Below are positions 1-7,874 of a stretch of 19,851 bases of DNA, in pieces (position 1 is the first letter of the stretch; each line of letters starts with the position of its first letter). Below the pieces are notes generated by a model that saw nothing but the letters and a program-made list of their open reading frames with translations, made no database searches and was not told the DNA's origin. The translations under genes and the position numbers were made by a program. Origin of the DNA: Rachicladosporium sp. CCFEE 5018 (lineage: Eukaryota; Ascomycota; Dothideomycetes; Cladosporiales; Cladosporiaceae); NCBI GenBank assembly GCA_002077045.2, contig KZ111225.1:6225-26075 (forward strand), given 5' to 3'.

Positions 1-698
1 GCGAGCCACAACAGATCTCCCGCTCCGCCTCGCGAGCACAACACTGGCACCGCCCCTCCTTCGCCCTCCCCGCAGTCCAAGAAAACGAGCCACTCTCGCC
101 GTCCGCAGCCCAACCCAGGCCAAGCCTAAGCAGCACCCGCACCGGCAGCTCCACAGGCTCCAGCACGCTCTCCAATAAACCTCGGGACCCAGCACATCAC
201 AGCCCAAATATCCAGCAATTCGGCTACGGCGCCGACTGCTCCCACGCAGGCTGGATGCGCAAGCGCAAGACCAAGATGCTGCGCCACGAGTGGACCGACG
301 CTCACTTCCGTCTCAACGGCACACAGCTAGCCATGCACTCCAACGCGCGCCTGAACGCCTCAACGCTAGACACCATCGACGTGGACAAATACGCCGTTGC
401 CTGCTCTACCGCTCCCTCAAGCTCCAAGCTCAGCGCGGCGTTCAAAGGCTTCAACATCAAGTCCAGCGACGCTTCGGCGAAACAGCAAGCTGACGCAGCG
501 GCTTTCGCGTTCCAGCTTGTACCTAACAGGGAAGCTGGCATCGCGGCGCAAAAGGCTGCTAGTAGCGGTAAGACGCATCATTTTGCTGTGAAGACGAAGG
601 ATGAGCGGATCGATTGGATGAGGGAGCTTATGCTTGCCAAGGCGCTGCAGCAGAAGGGCAAGGGGTTTGAGGTTGAGGTTTATGGCGATCGGGCTTAG
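1..698 (+). CDS. PH-domain protein, C-terminal part (5' end outside window)
   Basis: The frame is open from the left edge (first full codon at 3) to a TAG at 696-698, giving 231 residues of a longer protein. The first ~75 visible residues are Ser/Pro/Thr-rich and probably disordered. From about residue 78 a pleckstrin-homology fold is recognisable: a Gly-Trp-Met-Arg-Lys-Arg-Lys start (strand 1), a Trp-containing strand with HFRLNGTQLAMH, a TIDVDKYAVACS segment, then HHFAVKTKDERIDWMRELMLAKAL. The last segment is the typical C-terminal amphipathic helix with its invariant Trp. PH domains bind phosphoinositides or proteins at membranes; the basic first loop would suit lipid binding, but that is inference. 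The visible part holds no other domain. The first internal ATG is at 255, inside the domain, so it is not a believable start. The gene converges with BUD23. Confidence 0.75.
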   Translation, partial: EPQQISRSASRAQHWHRPSFALPAVQENEPLSPSAAQPRPSLSSTRTGSSTGSSTLSNKPRDPAHHSPNIQQFGYGADCSHAGWMRKRKTKMLRHEWTDAHFRLNGTQLAMHSNARLNASTLDTIDVDKYAVACSTAPSSSKLSAAFKGFNIKSSDASAKQQADAAAFAFQLVPNREAGIAAQKAASSGKTHHFAVKTKDERIDWMRELMLAKALQQKGKGFEVEVYGDRA

Positions 699-1154
699 GT
701 CAGTGGCGACGTGGGGGTTCGAGGGGTCGATCGCTGTGGATTGGTATGGCCTGGGTTGGAGGTCGATGGGTCGGCGTTTGGGATGGCATGGATACCCTAC
801 TTCGGTTGCTTTTTGGTGGGTCGCATGGGAGGCTGCTGCATGATGCTAAAGGCCAAGGCGGGTAGACGAGGGATCGCATAGGTCGATTGGAGTGGTATAG
901 TGTAGGTTGATGAGCACATGAAACATGACCAACACAATGCGCCGCTTCCTTGGCCTCGAACGTGCGCATAACTGACTGCGGTGAAATCTCGTGGGTATCG
1001 TAGTATGCTCCTGCACTCTGTCGTCAGAGCGCGCAGTCCGTCGTCACAGCAAGCGCCGGCCGTCACGCTGACCCTAAGCGCCGACTTTTCGAAATCCCAG
1101 CAAAACTCCCATGGCGCCTCAGCACGAGCATGGCACAGCAATTCCAGACGTGCT
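699..1154. other. Intergenic, convergent 3' flanks
   Basis: This 456-nt stretch lies between the stops of the PH-domain gene and BUD23. Its short open frames overlap each other on both strands and show no recognisable protein. It probably holds the two 3' untranslated regions. I see no RNA gene or repeat. Confidence 0.5.
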
Positions 1155-1979
1155 CTAGAATGCAATCTTCCTCTTCCTGCCCGTATACTTTGACGTAGCC
1201 TTGACAACTTTCCCCTTAGCCTCCATCTGCCCCTTCTTCCGCATAATCCACGCCTTACTGCCCTTCTTCTCCCTCTCTACGCCCCGCTTCCGCTCCTTTC
1301 GCCTCGCATCCTGCACATCCACATCCGCCATCCCTCCCACAGTGCCCGTGACATCCCCGCCTCCCACCGTAAGCACGAGGTAGACTTTCAGACTCTTGGT
1401 GTCGGGGTCGTCTTCCAGTACACCGGCGCCGAAACCAGCTTTGATAGCAGCGTTGGAGATCATGCTGCGTTGCTGCGAATTCTTGGGGTAGAATTGGCAG
1501 ACTGCGCGGCCGCCTCGTCGTAAGCTGGCGTAGAGACCGTCGAAGAAGCGCTTTAGTCGACCTTCGGGGGAGACGTCTGAGGACTCGGCGTTGCACAGCC
1601 ATTGTATTGCACTGATACTTATCGCCGCGTCGAAACTCCCCGCTCTGAACGGCACTCCCTGTCCGATATCCGCTAGCAGCATATCGCCTTCCACGTCTCT
1701 GTCTAGAGCTTGTGCGAGCATGGAGGAGGAGATGTCCATGCCGACCCAGACGTGGGGTCCGCCTTCATCGGGCGGGACGTCTGAGAGGATCTCGCCGCTT
1801 AGCCCGGAGCCGCAGCCAACGTCGAGGATTAGAGAGGGGGAGGTGAGGTCGAGGAGTTCGAGAGCGCGGTGGGTCATGGAGGCTTGGATGTTTTTTATGC
1901 GGGAGGAGGTGGTGTATTTGCGGGACTCGGTGTCGTTGTAGAAGAGATCCGGCGGGAGGGAGTCCTCGGGGCGGGACAT
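1155..1979 (-). CDS. BUD23: 18S rRNA (guanine-N7) methyltransferase Bud23
   Basis: A 274-aa class I SAM-dependent methyltransferase. In the family, Bud23 with its partner Trm112 methylates a guanosine at N7 in 18S rRNA and is needed for 40S subunit maturation and export; it acts in the nucleus. Visible evidence: the N-terminal PPDLFYNDTESRKYTTSSRI, SAM motif I DVGCGSG at residues 53-59, the acidic motif II GMDIS at 80-84, and the family hallmark SISAIQWLCNA at 121-131. A Lys/Arg-rich tail (about 225-274) ends in GRKRKIAF, as in yeast Bud23, and the length is close to that of the yeast protein (275). The frame stays open upstream to 2147, but those 56 codons have no family character, so the ATG at 1979-1977 was chosen. 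No intron is needed. It is divergent from the SVP26-like gene. Confidence 0.93.
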   Translation of the reverse strand: MSRPEDSLPPDLFYNDTESRKYTTSSRIKNIQASMTHRALELLDLTSPSLILDVGCGSGLSGEILSDVPPDEGGPHVWVGMDISSSMLAQALDRDVEGDMLLADIGQGVPFRAGSFDAAISISAIQWLCNAESSDVSPEGRLKRFFDGLYASLRRGGRAVCQFYPKNSQQRSMISNAAIKAGFGAGVLEDDPDTKSLKVYLVLTVGGGDVTGTVGGMADVDVQDARRKERKRGVEREKKGSKAWIMRKKGQMEAKGKVVKATSKYTGRKRKIAF

Positions 1980-2264
1980 GGTGGCGGTGTTGCAATTGCT
2001 ACCTTGTATTGCGCTGGTGAACGCTGCCTCTTGTCTGTAGTCGTTCAAGCCATGTCGACACTGAGAAGCTTTCTCGAATCTTGTGTTCCCCAAATAATTC
2101 AAGCCTCCCCAAACTTTCTCTCCACATCCCGGCCCGCTGCAGACCATCTTGGGTGACGCAAGATCGCCAAAAGCTTCGACGCGCCGGACACTTGACCCTT
2201 TTGTGTATCGTGGACACGCTTCTGCTTTGCGATATCGTGTGATTCCTCCAACACGGTCGCCGCG
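1980..2264. promoter_or_regulatory. Shared divergent promoter region, BUD23 / SVP26-like gene
   Basis: The 285 nt between two outward-facing start codons must hold both promoters and both 5' leaders. I see no clear TATA box or other nameable site. Confidence 0.4.
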
Positions 2265-3016
2265 ATGTGGATCTTACCGCTGCTCGTGAGCATATCCCCT
2301 GGGGCAAGCAAGCACCTGAGCTAACAATCTGACAGGGCTACATCGGCCTCCTCCTCGGCTTCCTCTTCCTCACGCTAGCCATCGCAAGTGGCCTCTACTA
2401 CCTATCTGAGCTCGTGGAAGAACACTCAGTCATTGCGAAGAAGACTTTGACGCGACTCATCTATGCCGTGATAGGCATGCAAGTACTCCTAACAGTAGTC
2501 GACCGACTACCCGTCTGGCTTAGCGCGATCAGCATCGGCAGCCATGTCCTCTACCTCCAGAACCTCCGTCGCTTCCCATGGGTCAAGCTCACAGAGCCAG
2601 TCTTCCTCGCCTCATGCGTCGCAGTCCTAGCAAATCACTACCTCTGGTTCCGTCACTTCTCCCCGCCTTCCACCCCACCGATGCGCTACAATTACTACGA
2701 TCAACCTGCCACACCTTCCTTCACCGAGATCGCGTCCTTCTTTGGTCTACAAGTGTGGCTTGTGCCGTTTTCGCTCTTCGTCAGTCTGAGTGCTGGCGAG
2801 AATGTACTGCCTAGCATGGGGAGTGAGTATGCGACAGGCGCGGGCAGTAGCTTCACGAGTGCTGGCGCGGTTCCGGAGGTCAGGACTGGGAGAAAAAGAG
2901 CAGGGACACAGAACGCTGGGATGGCGAAGGCTGCTGTCAATGGGGTGAGGGAGTGGGTTGGGGAAACTGGTGAGCTGATGGGGTTCTGGCGCGGAGAGAG
3001 GACACGGCCGCTATGA
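2265..3016 (+). CDS. SVP26: SVP26/TEX261 family ER-Golgi membrane protein
   Basis: Two exons, 2265-2285 and 2336-3016, give 233 aa. The 50-nt intron (2286-2335) starts GTGAGC, has a CTAAC branch site at 2321-2325 and ends in CAG; phase is preserved. The join restores a hydrophobic N-terminus, MWILPLL then GYIGLLLGFLFLTLAIASGL, as in animal TEX261 and yeast Svp26 (about 228 aa). Further family marks are LYYLSELVEEHS, NHYLWF, and the strongly conserved VPFSLFVSLSAGENVLP. About four membrane segments are visible. Svp26 is an adaptor that loads certain Golgi mannosyltransferases into COPII vesicles. The C-terminal ~55 residues are hydrophilic, Gly/Ala/Arg-rich and divergent. Starting at a GTG near 2414 instead would drop the first transmembrane segment, so the short first exon is preferred. 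Confidence 0.9.
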
Positions 3017-3840
3017 ATGATGCATAACCCTGGACGACTTCACGAAAACATGCTGAGTGTGCCGGACCGGCCTTTAGAAGTCAACAGTCATCTGGAGCAC
3101 GCTGGCGTGAAGGGGAGATCTGCAACGAGCAGGGGCAGTAAGATTTCTAAAGTCACGTGTCTTTGTCTTGGCACTGCCGAAAGAGGAATGTCTACTTATT
3201 GAGACCAGTATCCGGCCTAGCACCGGAGAACATACCAGCACTTCAGACAGGTGTGAACAACGGTCAATGTTCTGTCTTGCCACAGGCTGTGGATGCAAAG
3301 GCAGTGTCGAGCGTATCGCTACAAGCAGGCACTGGGCTCCGGCGACAGGCTATGCAAGCTTGCAGGGGCGCAAAGCACATGCTGTTGCGATAATACTCGG
3401 CCTGCCCTAGCTGTCACTGGAACCATGGACTCTCGCAACATGATTGCGGTTTTACCTCTTCATCCTTGGAGAGATGGCGATTAAGGAGCTGCCCGAAAGA
3501 CTCTCTCCTCCGTCCGAATCGGGGTCTCAATAAGCCAAAATCCATTGTATGGCTGAGATGATCAAGTGAACGATCTTATTGACGATCACCTTGGCGGCAC
3601 TGGATAGCCGATCCGGTTCATTCACCAATGGCGATTCTTTATCGAAGGCTTATTGGGGCCATCTCGACAATCCGAGTCCATAAGACCGACTATGCTCTCC
3701 GGTTGCGTCTTCGACTACCACTCACCCACAAGTCATTCCTTACAAGAAGCGACCCTCCACAACAGTAGTCTAAGTCACAAGACCACTGCGACTCCGACAC
3801 TTCTTCAACATAACGACATAACACACACACCACCGCCAAC
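3017..3840. other. Intergenic: 3' flank of SVP26-like gene and promoter/leader of the pheromone-like gene
   Basis: The first ~450 nt carry only short overlapping frames with no recognisable protein. The half nearest the pheromone-like gene holds a CCAAT box (3625-3629), a 9-nt inverted repeat (3528-3536 with 3647-3655) and an A/C-rich leader ending in CACACACACCACCGCCAAC just before the ATG at 3841. That leader is typical of strongly expressed fungal genes. I see no RNA gene. Confidence 0.45.
3528..3655. repeat. Inverted repeat CAATAAGCC ... GGCTTATTG upstream of the pheromone-like gene
   Basis: CAATAAGCC at 3528-3536 is perfectly complementary to GGCTTATTG at 3647-3655, with 110 nt between them. 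It lies 186-313 nt before the start codon, where an operator pair could sit. A chance origin is quite possible for 9-nt arms. Confidence 0.3.
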
Positions 3841-4656
3841 ATGAAGGTCATCTCTCTCCTCGTGGCCATCGCCTTCACCGCCGGTGTAATGGCAGAGGCA
3901 TCCCCCAAGATCAAGCAAAAGTTGAGCCTCTGCGGTTACCACGGCATGAGCTGCGCCAAAGCGAAGCGCGCAGCCGACGCCGTCGCCGATGCCCTCGCCT
4001 CCGCTGAGCCCAAGATCAAGTCGCCCCTCACCCTCTGCGGCTACCACGGCATGAGCTGCGCCAAGGCCCGCAGCATCCTCAGCGAAGTCGCCGACGCCGT
4101 CGACGAGACCGCTACCACCGTCTCCGCACGCAGCGCAGACGCCGAGGCTGCCCCCAAGATCAAGCAGAAGCTCAGCCTCTGTGGCTACCACGGCATGAGC
4201 TGCGCCAAGTCCAAGCGCGATGCTGAGGCCGAGCCCAAGATCAAGTCCCCTCTTACCCGATGTGGCTACCAAGGTATCAGCTGCAAGCGTTCCGAGCGCG
4301 GCATCGACCTCGTCAAGGCCGACAACCCGGAGCTCTTCAAGGACGAGTGTTTCGCTGAGGGTGGCGAGTGCCACGCTGTTCTCAAGGCCGCCGCTGCGTT
4401 CCACCAGGTCAAGCGTGAGGCTGAGGCTGAGGCGAAGATCAAATCGCCTCTTACTCGATGTGGCTACCAGGGTATCAGCTGCAAGCGTGATGAGTTCGCG
4501 TACGAGGCTGCCAAGGTCAACGGTGACGCTGCTGCTTTCGAGGCTGAGGCTGCCTGCAACGCTCCCGATGGTGACTGCACTGTTGCTCAGCGCTCGCTCG
4601 ACAGCCTTGAGGCTGTCGTCAACAAGGCTGTTGCCGATGTCTACAGGCTCGACTAG
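3841..4656 (+). CDS. Alpha-factor-like pheromone precursor candidate (secreted Kex2-processed repeat protein)
   Basis: An intronless 271-aa secretory precursor. Residues 1-18 form a signal peptide (MKVISLLVAIAFTAGVMA). Five peptide copies follow, at residues 23-38, 58-73, 106-121, 133-148 and 199-214. Three end in CGYHGMSC and two in CGYQGISC. This is the C-x3-G-x2-C pattern of ascomycete alpha-type pheromones such as Neurospora QWCRIHGQSCW. Processing signals fit: Lys-Arg Kex2 sites at 42-43, 125-126, 149-150, 191-192 and 215-216, and Ste13-type dipeptide runs (ASAEP, DAEAAP, DAEAEP, EAEAEA) directly before copies 2-5. Two acidic spacers also hold C-x6-C (residues 170-177 and 239-246). In the family, such peptides are secreted by one mating type and sensed by a Ste2-type receptor. 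Unusual: no Trp flanks the cysteines, and each copy starts KIK. The alternative is a ribosomal peptide precursor of the dikaritin kind, but no tailoring enzyme gene lies nearby. Confidence 0.75.
   Translation: MKVISLLVAIAFTAGVMAEASPKIKQKLSLCGYHGMSCAKAKRAADAVADALASAEPKIKSPLTLCGYHGMSCAKARSILSEVADAVDETATTVSARSADAEAAPKIKQKLSLCGYHGMSCAKSKRDAEAEPKIKSPLTRCGYQGISCKRSERGIDLVKADNPELFKDECFAEGGECHAVLKAAAAFHQVKREAEAEAKIKSPLTRCGYQGISCKRDEFAYEAAKVNGDAAAFEAEAACNAPDGDCTVAQRSLDSLEAVVNKAVADVYRLD
3907..4482 (+). repeat. Five-copy peptide repeat array inside the pheromone-like precursor
   Basis: Units of 16 codons (KIK to the last Cys) lie at 3907-3954, 4012-4059, 4156-4203, 4237-4284 and 4435-4482. Units 1 and 3 encode KIKQKLSLCGYHGMSC, unit 2 KIKSPLTLCGYHGMSC, and units 4 and 5 KIKSPLTRCGYQGISC. 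Unit 2 therefore has the leader of units 4/5 and the cysteine core of units 1/3, which looks like a recombinant. The DNA of the copies is highly similar, as expected from duplication or gene conversion. Confidence 0.9.
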
Positions 4657-5189
4657 GTCGCTCGCTTGAGCTGATCTGCTGCAAGAAGGATTCTGGAGTT
4701 TTGCGAAAAGGCTGCATACTCGACGGCACGCTTGGCTGTCGGGTTCGTATCATCTTCACCTCTCTAGAATGACCTGCGAAGCACGGGGATGGTGAGGGTT
4801 TCTGGTTTGAACCAATCTGCTTCTACATAGTGCTTACGTCTCGGCCTCACTTGCTTGACGTCGAGCCAGTCGGCATGCATCGCTTGATGTCGCCAGGCTT
4901 TTCTACCAATATACAATCGATAATCGTAATGTCGAGTTTTGGACATCAGCCCGTCTGTCTTTTCCTCTTCCCATCGTGCCTATACCTCACCGTGATAGTG
5001 ATAATAGAGTGTACTCATCACCGTTTACTCAGTAGAAGGTACGGTCATCTCATGCAGTTGCGACAGTTACTGCCACGTGCCGAAACTGCACAAGCGGCTA
5101 GCCGGCTACACCCGATGCACGCGAGCTGTACTTCCTTTGTCTGAAGCTCTGATCCACGGCGAAGTACACACTAAACATACCGCACAACG
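4657..5189. other. Intergenic: 3' flank of pheromone-like gene and IDH1 promoter
   Basis: No coding potential was recognised in this 533-nt stretch, and there is no tRNA, repeat or other nameable feature. The short open frames overlap on both strands. Confidence 0.45.
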
Positions 5190-6523
5190 ATGATGTCTAG
5201 AGGATCTCTGCGGGCGGCTTCGGTGCGTTAAGCTTGGGAATATCACCATGATGGTAGCAGAAAGGTTCAATGGCTGATCATTGCGACTACAGGCCTTGCG
5301 AAGCGCCCAATTTGCACACACTTCCGCAGCAGCTCGATGTACGACATGGTCGCATACCCACTGGACCAAGATCGCATAGACTGACACAGCACATAGCATA
5401 CGCGACCGTGAACTCGGATCTGTTCAAGCCTACGAAGTTCGGCGGAAAATACACAGTCACACTCATTCCAGGTATGCGATTTGCGGCGCAGTAGCTTTGG
5501 GAAGAGATAAGACAGAGACTAAGCAATAGCACAGGTGATGGTATTGGTGCCGAAGTGTCAGAAGCGGTTAAGACGATATTCAAGGCGGACAATGTACCAA
5601 TCGAGTGGGAACAGGTCGACGTGTCAGGTGTTGAGACGGGAGACAAGCACTCAGAAGAGCTCTTCCGCGAGTCAATCGCCTCGCTAAAGCGCAACAAGCT
5701 CGGTCTGAAGGGCATCCTACACACACCCGTCGAGCGCTCCGGTCACCAGTCATTCAACGTCGCCCTCCGCCAAGAACTCGACATCTACGCCTCCATTGTC
5801 CTAATTAAGAACATCCCCGGCTACGAGACCCGCCACAAGAACGTCGATCTCTGCATCATCCGTGAGAACACCGAGGGCGAGTACTCCGGTCTCGAGCACC
5901 AGTCCGTCCCCGGCGTAGTTGAGTCCCTCAAGATCATCACGCGCGCAAAGTCCGAGCGCATCGCCAAATTCGCCTTCAGCTTCGCGCTCGCCAACAACCG
6001 CCGCAAAGTGACCTGCATCCACAAGGCCAATATCATGAAGCTCGCTGACGGCTTGTTCCGCAACACCGTCAAGAAAGTCGGCGAGGAGTACCCCACTATT
6101 GAGACAAACGACATGATCGTCGACAACGCCAGCATGCAGTGCGTCTCCCGCCCACAACAATTCGACGTAATGGTCATGCCGAACCTTTACGGCGGTATCC
6201 TCTCCAATATCGGCGCCGGCCTAGTGGGCGGACCTGGCATTGTGCCCGGCTGCAACATGGGCCGCGAAGTCGCTGTCTTCGAACCCGGATGCCGTCACGT
6301 GGGTCTGGATATCAAGGGCAAGGACCAGGCGAACCCGACTGCGCTGATCCTGTCTGGCAGCATGATGTTGAGGCACCTGGGGCTTGACGATCATGCTAAC
6401 AGGATTAGCAAGGCTGTGTATGATGTTATTGCTGCCGGGAAGAGTCGGACGAGGGATATGGGGGGAAGTGCGACGACGCATGAGTTCACGAGGGCGATTT
6501 TGGATCAGATGGAGAAGCAGTAG
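5190..6523 (+). CDS. IDH1: NAD-dependent isocitrate dehydrogenase subunit 1, mitochondrial
   Basis: Four exons, 5190-5222, 5293-5338, 5397-5471 and 5535-6523, encode 380 aa. Introns of 70, 58 and 63 nt have GTGCGT, GTACGA and GTATGC donors and AG acceptors; all phases agree. The product begins MMSRGSLRAAS then a basic, Ala/Ser-rich presequence ending ARSYATV, typical of mitochondrial import. The mature part has DLFKPTKFGGKYTVTLIPGDGIGAEVSEAV, RENTEGEYSGLEH, and NLYGGILSNIGAGLVGGPGI followed by FEPGCRHVGLDIKGKDQANPTA. The NLYG-x-ILSNIGAGL form, rather than the NLYGDILSDL of subunit 2, identifies the regulatory subunit 1. With Idh2 it forms the allosteric (AMP-activated) octamer that oxidises isocitrate to 2-oxoglutarate in the TCA cycle. 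The length matches fungal Idh1. Confidence 0.94.
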
Positions 6524-6873
6524 GCGAGATGAGGTGAGGAAAGCGTGGGGACAGAGGGGGTGTGGAGCTGCTTGACTTTTCTGTGTAGTGTAGATACCGA
6601 TGCATGCGAAGCGATTGCGATACCTGAAGACTCTCCGATCATGGCCTGTCGCTTTGCCCCCTTTCGATTCATTCCAATGCGCAAACACATGAATTTCTTG
6701 GCGTGTGCTGGATTGACTTTGTCGCAGCCGAGGTTCCCTGGACTTCACTTCCATGTTACACGGCAGCTTGCAGCAAACAACAGAGCTGTACACAGTGGGC
6801 GACACGACTGATCACATACAACCCTTATTCACGCCCGACGATATCTACGTCTGGCTATACATTCAGGGCCACA
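6524..6873. other. Intergenic: IDH1 3' flank and promoter of GST-kappa-like gene
   Basis: In these 350 nt I recognise no gene. The reading frame of the next gene is open upstream of its ATG, but the sequence there has no family character and no in-frame ATG, so it is treated as leader. Confidence 0.4.
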
Positions 6874-7798
6874 ATGGCGCGACCCAAGTTGACCCTCTAT
6901 CTGGACATCGTAAGCCCATTTGCGTACATCGCTTTCTATGTTGTACAGGTATGTCATTTATGCTCTTTTCCGTTTAATCAACATCATTTTGAGGAGTCTG
7001 CGCGAATCTCCCGATTGCATCCGCCTTCAGTCTGATCCCTTGATTTCGTGCCGCGGAGAGTGGTCGACAGCGACTGACAGATGTACCAGAACAACCCTAT
7101 CTTTAAGCGCTGCGATGTAACATGTACGCCTCTCGAATCTGGACGCAACATCGAAGGCTCTGTCATGTACTAACAACTTTCGATCCAGATGTCCCCATCT
7201 TCCTCGGTGGCGTAATGCAAGCCTGCGGTAACACGCCACCGATCAAGATCCGAAGTAGGTCTTCCCTTCGTAGCCTCCCACTGGTCCATCTCGTTGACGG
7301 CATCCTGTAGACAAAGATAAGTGGATTGGTCTCGAACGCGACCGCTGGGCCACCCGCTTCAACATTCCTATCTTCGCTGGCGTGCCGGAGGGTTTCCCTG
7401 CAAACACCCTAGCATCGGGCCGCACTCTTGCCTTGATTGAACGAGAGCACCCCTCCCAGCTCCCCGCAGCCTACTCGGCGTTGTTCAAGACGTACTGGGT
7501 CGACGGTAGCCCGGTTCAGAAACCTGAAGTCGTCGCTTCAGCTCTCGCAACTGTGTTCGGGAAGGCTGAAGCGGAGGAGCTTGTAGCGAGGACTGGGGAG
7601 GCGGAAGTGAAGAAGTTGTTGAACAGCAACACAGAGTTGGCATTGCAGAGCGGAGCTTTTGGGTTGCCTTGGTTTGAGTGTACTAATTCCGAGGGGGTGA
7701 AGGAGGGGTTCTGGGGAGTGGATCATTTCGGGCAGGTGGTTGACTTTCTTGGGTTGGAGAAGAGGGAGGGTGGGGAGGGGTTCAGGAGTATGCTGTGA
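6874..7798 (+). CDS. GST kappa / DsbA-like thioredoxin-fold protein
   Basis: Four exons, 6874-6948, 7090-7123, 7189-7254 and 7311-7798, encode 220 aa. Intron 2 has a perfect TACTAAC branch site (7168-7174); intron 1 (141 nt) could also end at 7080, but the 7090 start keeps the family spacing. The product starts MARPKLTLYLDIVSPFAYIAFYVVQ, where Ser14 in D-x-x-SP is the usual glutathione-contacting/catalytic serine of this family. It continues YVPIFLGGVMQACGNTPPIKI, NKDKWIGLERDRWATRFNIPI and, near the C-terminus, FGLPWFE and GVDHFGQVVDFLG. The family includes kappa-class glutathione transferases (mitochondrial or peroxisomal in animals) and bacterial 2-hydroxychromene-2-carboxylate isomerase. 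Glutathione conjugation or peroxide detoxification is likely, but substrate and location cannot be read here. Confidence 0.88.
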
Positions 7799-7874
7799 GA
7801 GGCTGTCGACCAAGATACGAGTATATGTCTATCTCGTCGATGTGGCAACGTAATCTGCGCCTTACGGGGCTATT

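Noticed and set aside
1980..2147. N-terminal extension of BUD23 to 2147
   Set aside because: The added 56 residues have no methyltransferase family character. The ATG at 1979 gives the normal length.
3157..3484. Overlapping short frames between the SVP26-like and pheromone-like genes
   Set aside because: Three plus-strand frames are open at once over the same DNA, none with recognisable composition or splice partners, so chance is the simplest reading.
3805..4404. Long antisense open frame opposite the pheromone-like gene
   Set aside because: It is a Gly/Ala/Leu/Val-rich mirror of the repetitive, GC-biased coding strand. It has no start context, family or signal of its own.
3841..4656. Dikaritin/ustiloxin-type RiPP precursor
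   Set aside because: Repeats with Kex2 sites fit, but no UstY-type, tyrosinase or other tailoring gene lies in the window, and the cysteine/glycine pattern fits alpha pheromones better. Kept only as an alternative.
5270..5494. Uninterrupted frame through IDH1 introns 1 and 2
   Set aside because: Only its second part matches Idh1. Splicing at 5338/5397 gives a proper mitochondrial presequence, so the frame through the introns is taken as fortuitous.
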